A stretch of DNA of 64,000 nt from Megachile rotundata (lineage: Eukaryota; Arthropoda; Insecta; Hymenoptera; Megachilidae). A model generated the notes under the pieces. The model ran no database searches. It was not told where the DNA came from and saw only the letters and a list, made by a program, of their open reading frames with translations. Made by a program: the position numbers and the translations under genes. The stretch is taken from NCBI RefSeq assembly GCF_050947335.1, contig NW_027473314.1, forward strand, positions 1,736,001 through 1,800,000, written 5' to 3'. Shown piece by piece: positions 50,261 to 61,100 of this stretch; the stretch's first letter is position 1, and each line of letters opens with the position of its first letter.

Positions 50261-50540
50261 CAATCGCAATCATACAATCACAATCATACAGAAACAATCA
50301 TACAACTTTAATTATACAACCACAATCATACGATCACAGTCATACAATCACAATCATACAATCACAATCATACAGTCACAATCATACAATCACAATCATA
50401 CAATCACAATCATACAATCATAATCATACAATCACAATCATACAGGGACAATCATACAATCACAATCATACAGTCACAATCATACAATCACAATCATAGA
50501 ATCACAATCATACAATCACAATCATACAATGACAATCATA
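50261..50540 (+). repeat. T-family landmark block, copy 7
   Basis: CAACTTTAATTATA at 50303, CAGGGAC at 50443 and ATGAC at 50529. The preceding CAATAATA monomer carries a private CACCATAATAC change. The distance from the preceding B landmark is one monomer longer than in copies 2 and 5. Confidence 0.85.
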
Positions 50541-50841
50541 CAATCACAATCATATAATCACAATCATACAATCACAATCATACAATCACAATCATACAAT
50601 CACAATCATACAATCACAATCATACAATCACAGTCATACAATTACAATCATACAATCACAATCATACAATCACAATCATACAATCACAATCATACAATCA
50701 CAATCATACAATCACAGTCATACAATCACAATCATACAGTCACAATCATACAATCACAATCATACAATCACAATCATACAATCACAATCATACAATCACA
50801 ATCATAGAATCACAATCATACAATCACAATCATACAATCGC

Positions 50842-52284
50842 AATAAAAGAATCACAATCATACAATCACAATCATACAATCACAATCATACAATCACAAT
50901 CATACAATCACAATCATACAATCACAATCTCACAATCACAGTCATACAGTCACAATCATAAAATCACAATCATAGAATCACAATCATACAATCACAATCA
51001 TACAATGACAATCATACAATCACAATCATATAATCACAATCATACAATCACAATCATACAATCACAATCATACAATCACAATCATACAATCACAATCACA
51101 CAATCACAATCATACAATCGCAATCATGCAATCACAATCATACAATCGCAATCATACAATCACAATCATACAATCACAATCATACAATCACAATCATACA
51201 ATCACAATCTCACAATCACGATCATACAATAACGATCATACAATCACAATCATACAATCACAATCATACAGTCGCAATCATACAATCACAAACATACAGA
51301 AACAATCATGCAACCACTATCATACAATCACAATCATACAATCACAATCATACAATCACAATCATACAATCACAATCATACAATCACAATCATACAATCA
51401 CAATCATACAATCACAATCATACAGTCACAATCATGCAATCACAATCATACAATCACAATCATACAATCACAATCATACAATCACAATCATACAATCACA
51501 ATCATACAATCACAATCATACAATCACAATCATACAATCACAATCATACAATCACAATCATACAATCACAATCAGACAATCACAATCATACAATCACAAT
51601 CATACAATCACAATCATACAATCACAATCATACAATCACAATCATACAATCGCAATCATACAATCGCAATCATACAATCGCAATCATACAATCGCAATCA
51701 TACAATCGCAATCAAAGAATCACAATCATACGATCACAATCATACAATCACAATCATACAATCGCAATAAAAGAATCACAATCATACAATCACAATCATA
51801 CAATCACAATCATACAATCACAATCATACAATCACAATCAAACAATCACAATCTCACAATCACAGTCATACAGTCACAATCATAAAATCACAATCATAGA
51901 ATCACAATCATACAATCACAATCATACAATGACAATCATACAATCACAATCATATAATCACAATCATACAATCACAATCATACAATCACAATCATACAAT
52001 CACAATCATACAATCACAATCACACAATCACAATCATACAATCGCAATCATGCAATCACAATCATACAATCGCAATCATACAATCACAATCATACAATCA
52101 CAATCATACAATCACAATCATACAATCACAATCTCACAATCACGATCATACAATAACGATCATACAATCACAATCATACAATCACAATCATACAGTCGCA
52201 ATCATACAATCACAAACATACAGAAACAATCATGCAACCACTATCATACAATCACAATCATACAATCACAATCATACAATCACA
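50842..52284 (+). repeat. Direct repeat offset by 924 bp
   Basis: AATAAAAG (50842/51766), ATGAC (51005/51929), CATGCAATC (51126/52050) and the CAGAAACAATCATGC landmark (51308/52232) recur at exactly 924 bp. After about 51360 and 52284 the copies diverge. A third partial relative starts at the ATGAC at 53301, which keeps the 121-bp spacing to its CATGCAATC at 53422. The shared 924-bp figure with 8737-10584 involves different sequence content. Confidence 0.75.
51651..51708 (+). repeat. Run of 5 CpG-bearing CAATCG monomers
   Basis: Five successive CAATCG monomers ending at CAAAGAATC, in the same context as the other runs. Confidence 0.9.
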
Positions 52285-52798
52285 ATCACACAATCACAAT
52301 CATACAATCGCAATCATGCAATCACAATCATACAATCGCAATCATACAATCACAATCATACAATCACAATCATACAATCACAATCATACAATCACAATCT
52401 CACAATCACGATCATACAATAACGATCATACAATCACAATCATACAATCACAATCATACAATCGCAATCATACAATCACAAACATACAGAAACAATCATA
52501 CAACCACTATCATACAATCACAATCATACAATCACAATCATACAATCACAATCATACAATCACAATCATACAATCACAATCATACAATCACAATCATACA
52601 ATCACAATCATACAGTCACAATCATGCAATCACAATCATACAATCACAATCATACAATCACAATCATACAATCACAATCATACAATCACAATCATACAAT
52701 CACAATCATACAATCACAATCATACAATCACAATCATACAATCACAATCATACAATCACAATCATACAATCACAATCATACAATCACAATCATACAAT

Positions 52799-52842
52799 CG
52801 CAATCATACAATCGCAATCATACAATCGCAATCATACAATCG
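52799..52842 (+). repeat. Run of 4 CpG-bearing CAATCG monomers
   Basis: Four successive CAATCG monomers ending at CAAAGAATC. It is the shortest member of the 10/7/6/5/4 series. Confidence 0.9.
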
Positions 52843-54544
52843 CAATCAAAGAATCACAATCATACGATCACAATCATACAATCACAATCATACAATCACA
52901 ATCATACAATCGCAATCATACAATCACAATCATACGATTACTATCATACAATCACAATCATTCAATCGCAATCATACAATCACAATCTCACAATCACGAT
53001 CATACAATCACGATCATACAATCACAATCTCACAATCACAATCACACAATCACAATCATACAATCACAATCATACAATCATAATCATACAATCGCAATCA
53101 TGCAATCACAATCCTACAGAAACAATCATACAATCACTATCATACAATCACAATCATACAATCACAATCATACAATCACAATCATACAATCACAATCATA
53201 CAATCACAATCATACAATCACAATCTCACAATCACAGTCATACAGTCACAATCATAAAATCACAATCATAGAATCACAATCATACAATCACAATCATACA
53301 ATGACAATCATACAATCACAATCATATAATCACAATCATACAATCACAATCATACAATCACAATCATACAATCACAATCATACAATCACAATCACACAAT
53401 CACAATCATACAATCGCAATCATGCAATCACAATCATACAATCGCAATCATACAATCACAATCATACAATCACAATCATACAATCACAATCATACAATCA
53501 CAATCATACAATCACAATCATACAATCACAATCATACAATCACAATCTCACAATCACGATCATACAATAACGATCATACAATCACAATCATACAATCACA
53601 ATCATACAATCACAATCATACAATCACAATCATACAATCACAATCATACAATCACAATCATACAATCACAATCATACAATCGCAATCATACAATCACAAT
53701 CATACAATTACTATCATACAATCACAATCACTCAATCGCAATCATACAATCACAATCTCACAATCACGATCATACAATCACAATCTCATAATCACAATCA
53801 CACAATCACAATCATACAATCACAATCATACAGTCATAATCATACAATCGCAATCATGCAATCACAATCATACAATAACAATCATACGATCACAATCATA
53901 CAATCACAATCATACAATCACAATCAAACAGTCAGAATCATAGAATCACAATCATAGAATCACAATCATACAATCACAATCATACAATCACAATCATACA
54001 ATCACAATCATACAATCACAATCATACAATCACAATCATACAATCACAGTCATACAATCACAATCATACAGTCACAATCATACAATCACAATCATACAAT
54101 CACAATCATAAAATCACAATCATACAATAACAATCATACGATCACAATCATACAATCACAATCATACAATCACAATCAAACAGTCAGAATCATACAATCA
54201 CGATCATACAATCACAATCATAGAATCACAATCATACAATCACAATCATACAATCACAATCATACAATCGCAATCATACAATCGCAACCATACAATCACA
54301 GTCATACAATCACAATCATACAGTCACAATCATACAATCACAATCATACAATCACAATCATACAATCACAATCATACAATCACAATCATACAATCACAAT
54401 CATAGAATCACAATCATACAATCACAATCATACAATCACAATCATACAATCGCAATCATACAATCGCAATCAAAGAATAACAATCATACGATCACAATCA
54501 TACAATCACAATCATACAATCACAATCATACAATCACAATCATA

Positions 54545-54628
54545 CAATCGCAATCATACAATCACAATCATACAGAAACAATCATACAACCTTAATTATA
54601 CAACCACAATCATACGATCACAATCATA
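54545..54628 (+). repeat. C-family landmark block, copy 5
   Basis: CAACCTTAATTATA at 54587, exactly 7,560 bp (540 monomers) after copy 4. It is part of the first half of the 1,890-bp tandem duplication. Confidence 0.85.
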
Positions 54629-55955
54629 CAATCACAATCATACAATCACAATCATACAATCACAATCATACAATCACAATCATAGAATCACAATCATACA
54701 ATCACAATCATACAATCACAATCATACAATCACGATCATACAATCACGATCATACAATCACGATCATACAATCACAATCATACCATCACAGTCATACAAT
54801 TACAATCATACAATCACAATCATACAATCATAATCACAAAATCACAATCATACAATCACAATCATACAATCACAACCATACAATCACAATCATACAATCA
54901 CAATCATACAATTACTATCATACAATCACAATCATACAATCACAATCATACAATCACAATCATACAATCGCAATCATGCAATCACAATCATACAATAACA
55001 ATCATACGATCACAATCATACAATCACAATCATACAATCACAATCATACAATCACAATCATACAATCACAATCATACAATCGCAATCATACAATCACAAT
55101 CATACAATCACAATCATACAATCACAATCATACAATCACAATCATATAATCACAATCATACAATCACAATCATACAATCACAATCATACAATCACAATCA
55201 TACAATCGCAATCAAAGAATCACAATCATACGATCACAATCATACAATCACAATCATACAATCACAATCATACAATCACAATCATACAATTACTATCATA
55301 CAATCACAATCATACAATCACAATCATACAATCACAATCATACAATCGCAATCATACAATTGCAATCATACAATCACAAACATACAGAAACAATCATACA
55401 GTCACAATCATGCAATCACAATCATACAATCACAATCATACAATCACAATCATACAATCACAATCATACAATCACAATCATACAATCACAATCATACAAT
55501 CACAATCATACAATCACAATCATACAATCACAATCATACAATCACCATCATACAATCACAATCATACAATCACAATCATACAATCAAAATCATACAATCA
55601 CAATCATACAATCACAATCATACAATCACAATCATACAATCACAATCATACAATCACAATCATACAATCACAATCATACAATCACAATCATACAATCGCA
55701 ATCAAAGAATCACAATCATACGATCACAATCATACAATCACAATCATACAATCACAATCATACAATCGCGATCATACAATCACAATCATACAATCACAAT
55801 CATATAATCACAATCATACAACCACAATCATACAATCACAATCATACAATCACAATCATACAATCACAATCATACAATCACAATCATACAATCACAATCT
55901 CACAATCACAATCATACAATCACAATCATACAATCATAATCATACAATCGCAATC

Positions 55956-56123
55956 ATGCTATCACAATCATACAGAAACAATCATACAATCACTATCATA
56001 CAATCACAATCATACAGTCACAATCATACAATCACAATCATACAATCACAATCATACAATCACAATCATACAATCACAATCATACAATCACAATCATACA
56101 ATCATAATCATACAATCGCAATC
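55956..56123 (+). repeat. Minimal A-B module (12 monomers), second instance
   Basis: Same 168-bp arrangement as at 47906, with a private CATGCTATC in the first monomer. The identical length and content suggest that the two 12-monomer forms share one deletion event and were then copied. Confidence 0.7.
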
Positions 56124-56308
56124 ATGCAATCACAATCATACAGAAACAATCATACAATCACTATCATACAATCACAATCATACAATCACAATCATACCAT
56201 CACAATCTTACAATCACAATCATGCAATCACAATCATACAATCACAATCATACAATCACAATCATACAATCACAATCATACAATCACAATCATACAATCA
56301 CAATAATA

Positions 56309-56392
56309 CAATCGCAATCATACAATCACAATCATACAGAAACAATCATACAACTTTAATTATACAACCACAATCATACGATCACAATCATA
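56309..56392 (+). repeat. T-family head only, fused to C-family sequence
   Basis: CAATCG, CAGAAAC and CAACTTTAATTATA (56351) are present, but the CAGGGAC and ATGAC monomers do not follow. After CAACC and CGATC the sequence continues as a C-family block whose own CAACCTTAATTATA lies at 56477. The 98-bp spacing from CGATC (56379) to that monomer equals the spacing in the C-family copy at 54489-54587. This is a recombination junction. Confidence 0.75.
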
Positions 56393-56434
56393 CAATCACA
56401 ATCATACAATCACAATCATACAATCACAATCATA

Positions 56435-56518
56435 CAATCGCAATCATACAATCACAATCATACAGAAACAATCATACAACCTTAATTATACAACCACAAT
56501 CATACGATCACAATCATA
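56435..56518 (+). repeat. C-family landmark block, copy 6
   Basis: CAACCTTAATTATA at 56477, exactly 1,890 bp after copy 5. The usual CAAAGAATAAC upstream is replaced by a T-family head, making this the right side of a hybrid junction. Confidence 0.85.
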
Positions 56519-58265
56519 CAATCACAATCATACAATCACAATCATACAATCACAATCATACAATCACAATCATAGAATCACAATCATACAATCACAATCA
56601 TACAATCACAATCATACAATCACGATCATACAATCACGATCATACAATCACGATCATACAATCACAATCATACCATCACAGTCATACAATTACAATCATA
56701 CAATCACAATCATACAATCATAATCACAAAATCACAATCATACAATCACAATCATACAATCACAACCATACAATCACAATCATACAATCACAATCATACA
56801 ATTACTATCATACAATCACAATCATACAATCACAATCATACAATCACAATCATACAATCGCAATCATGCAATCACAATCATACAATAACAATCATACGAT
56901 CACAATCATACAATCACAATCATACAATCACAATCATACAATCACAATCATACAATCACAATCATACAGTCGCAATCATACAATCACAATCATACAATCA
57001 CAATCATACAATCACAATCATACAATCACAATCATATAATCACAATCATACAATCACAATCATACAATCACAATCATACAATCACAATCATACAATCGCA
57101 ATCAAAGAATCACAATCATACGATCACAATCATACAATCACAATCATACAATCACAATCATACAATCACAATCATACAATTACTATCATACAATCACAAT
57201 CATACAATCACAATCATACAATCACAATCATACAATCGCAATCATACAATTGCAATCATACAATCACAAACATACAGAAACAATCATACAGTCACAATCA
57301 TGCAATCACAATCATACAATCACAATCATACAATCACAATCATACAATCACAATCATACAATCACAATCATACAATCACAATCATACAATCACAATCATA
57401 CAATCACAATCATACAATCACAATCATACAATCACAATCATACAATCACAATCATACAATCAAAATCATACAATCACAATCATACAGTCACAATCATACA
57501 ATCACAATCATACAATCACAATCATACAATCACAATCATACAATCACAATCATACAATCACAATCATACAATCGCAATCAAAGAATCACAATCATACGAT
57601 CACAATCATACAATCACAATCATACAATCACAATCATACAATCGCGATCATACAATCACAATCATACAATTACTATCATAAAATCACAATCACTCAATCG
57701 CAATCATACAATCACAATCTCACAATCACGATCATACAATCACAATCTCATAATCACAATCACACAATCACAATCATACAATCACAATCATACAGTCATA
57801 ATCATACAATCGCAATCATGCAATCACAATCATACAATAACAATCATACCATCACAGTCATACAATTACAATCATACAATCACAATCATACAATCATAAT
57901 CACAAAATCACAATCATACAATCACAACCATACAATCACTATCATACAATCACAGTCATACAATCACAATCATACAATCACAGTCATACAATCACAATCA
58001 TACAATCACAATCATATAATCACAATCATACAATCACAGTCATAAAATCACAATCATACAATCACAGTCATACAATCACAATCATACAGTCAAAATCATA
58101 CAATCACAATCATACAATCACAATCATACAATCACAATCATACAATCACAATCATACAATCACAATCATACAATCACAATCATACAATCACAATCATACA
58201 ATCACAATCTCACAATCACAATCATACAATCACAATCATACAATCATAATCATACAATCGCAATC

Positions 58266-58811
58266 ATGCAATCACAATCATACAGAAACAATCATACAAT
58301 CACTATCATACAATCACAATCATACAATCACAATCATACCATCACAATCTTACAATCACAATCATGCAATCACAATCATACAATCACAATCATACAATCA
58401 CAATAATACAATCACAATCATACAATCACAATCTTACAATCACAATCATACAATCACAATCATACAATCACAATCATACAACCGCAATCAAAGAATCACA
58501 ATCATACGATCACAATCATACAATCACAATCATACAATCACAATCATACAATCGCAATCATACAATCACAATCATACAATTACTATCATACAATCACAAT
58601 CACTCAATCGCAATCATACAATCAAAATCTCACAATCACGATCATACAATCACAATCTCATAATCACAATCACACAATCACAATCATACAATCACAATCA
58701 TACAGTCATAATCATACAATCGCAATCATGCAATCACAATCATACAATAACAATCATACGATCACAATCATACAATCACAATCATACAATCACAATCAAA
58801 CAGTCAGAATC
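58266..58811 (+). repeat. Extended B1 module, divergent third copy
   Basis: B-type head with an insert like those at 7418 and 23756, but with CACAATAATAC in place of CCCGATAATAC and CAAAGAATC in place of CAAAGAGTC. Private CAAAATCTCAC and CATAAAATCACTC-like changes also occur nearby. It looks like an older relative of the other two extended copies. Confidence 0.65.
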
Positions 58812-60424
58812 ATACAATCACAATCATACAATCACGATCATACAATCACGATTATACAATCACGATCATACAATCACAATCATACCATCACAGTCATACA
58901 ATTACAATCATACAATCACAATCATACAATCATAATCACAAAATCACAATCATACAATCACAATCATACAATCACAACCATACAATCACTATCATACAAT
59001 CACAGTCATACAATCACAATCATACAATCACAGTCATACAATCACAATCATACAATCACAATCATACAATCACAATCATACAATCACAGTCATACAATCA
59101 CAATCATACAATCACAGTCATACAATCACAATCATACAGTCACAATCATACAATCACAATCATACAATCACAATCATACAATCACAATCATACAATCACA
59201 ATCATAAAATCACAATCATACAATAACAATCATACGATCACAATCATACAATCACAATCATACAATCACAATCAAACAGTCAGAATCATACAATCACGAT
59301 CATACAATCACGATCATACAATCACGATCATACAATCACGATCATACAACCACAATCATACCATCACAGTCATACAATTACAATCATACAATCACAATCA
59401 TACAATCACAGTCATACAATCACAATCATACAATCACAATCATACAATCACAATCATACAATCACAATCATACAATCACAGTCATACAATCACAATCATA
59501 CAATCACAGTCATACAATCACAATCATACAGTCACAATCATACAATCACAATCATACAATCACAATCATACAATCACAATCATACAATCATAGTCATAGA
59601 ATCACAATCATAGAATCACAATCATACAATCACAATCATACAATCACAATCATACAATCACAATCATACAATCACAATCATACAATCACAATCATACAAT
59701 CACAGTCATACAATCACAATCATACAGTCACAATCATACAAAGACAATCATACAATCACAATCATACAATCACAATCATACAATCACAATCATACAATCA
59801 CAATCATAGAATCACAATCATACAATCACAATCATACAATCACAATCATACAATCACAATCATACAATCACAATCATACAGTCACAATCATACAATCACA
59901 ATCATACAATCACAATCATAAAATCACAATCATACAATAACAATCATACGATCACAATCATACAATCACAATCATACAATCACAATCAAACAGTCAGAAT
60001 CATACAATCACGATCATACAATCACGATCATACAATCACGATCATACAATCACGATCATACAACCACAATCATACCATCACAGTCATACAATTACAATCA
60101 TACAATCACAATCATACAATCATAATCACAAAATCACAATCATACAATCACAATCATACAATCACAACCATACAATCACAGTCATACAATCACAATCATA
60201 CAGTCACAATCATACAATCACAATCATACAATCACAATCATACAATCACAATCATACAATCACAATCATACAATCACAATCATACAATCACAATCATACA
60301 ATCACAATCATACAATCACAATCATACAATCACAATCATACAATCGCAATCATACAATCGCAATCAAAGAATCACAATCATACGATCACAATCATACAAT
60401 CACAATCATACAATCACAATCATA

Positions 60425-60508
60425 CAATCGCAATCATACAATCACAATCATACAGAAACAATCATACAACCTTAATTATACAACCACAATCATACGATCA
60501 CAATCATA
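60425..60508 (+). repeat. C-family landmark block, copy 7
   Basis: CAACCTTAATTATA at 60467. The upstream monomer reads CAAAGAATCAC rather than CAAAGAATAAC, and a private CAAGCATAC lies near 60529. Confidence 0.85.
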
Positions 60509-60739
60509 CAATCACAATCATACAATCACAAGCATACAATCACAATCATACAATCACAATCATAGAATCACAATCATACAATCACAATCATACAATCACA
60601 ATCATACAATCACGATCATACAATCACGATCATACAATCACGATCATACAATCACAATCATACAATCACAGTCATACAATCACAATCATACAGTCACAAT
60701 CATACAATCACAATCATACAATCACAATCATACAATCAC

Positions 60740-61095
60740 AATCATAGAATCACAATCTTACAATCACAATCATACAATCACAATCAGACAATCACAATCA
60801 TACAATCGCAATCAATGAATCACAATCATACAATCACAATCATACAAGGACAATCATACAATAACAATCGTACAGTCACAATCATACAATCGCAATCACA
60901 CAACCACAATCTTACAATCACAATCATACGATCATAATCACACAATCACAATCATACAATCACAATCATACAATCATAATCATACAATCACAATCATAAA
61001 ATGACAATCATACAATCACAATCATACAGTCACAGTCATACAATCGCAATCACACAATCACAATCTTACAATCACAATCATACGATCACAATCAT
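60740..61095 (+). repeat. Most divergent patch, with an 11-monomer direct repeat
   Basis: It is still in 14-bp phase but dense in variants rare or absent elsewhere: CAGACAATC, CAATCAATGAATC, CAAGGACAATC, CAATCGTACAGTC, CACACAACC and CATAAAATGAC. Two CAATCGCAATCACACAA monomers, each followed by CTTAC and CGATC, lie 154 bp apart (60891 and 61045), so the patch is a diverged pair of 11-monomer units. Confidence 0.7.
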
Positions 61096-61100
61096 ACAAT

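Larger units (their letters stand above)
54489..57650 (+). repeat. Tandem duplication of 1,890 bp (135 monomers)
   Basis: CGATC (54489/56379), CAACCTTAATTATA (54587/56477), CATGCAATC (54976/56866), the unusual CAATTG monomer (55360/57250) and CATGCAATC (55410/57300) are offset by exactly 1,890 bp. A rare CGCGATC landmark (55767/57643) is offset by 1,876 bp, one monomer less. Between the copies (about 55775-56378) lies unrelated B-type material with the minimal A-B module. Confidence 0.8.

Noticed and set aside
55360..57039. Long open reading frame of about 560 codons (others at 61001-62539, 52050-53570, 5528-6880)
   Set aside because: Pure satellite. All three + frames are open for the same reason and give the same peptide cycle. 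Starts fall on variant monomers (this one on TTG), and there is no promoter context, intron signal or composition change. None is annotated as a gene.
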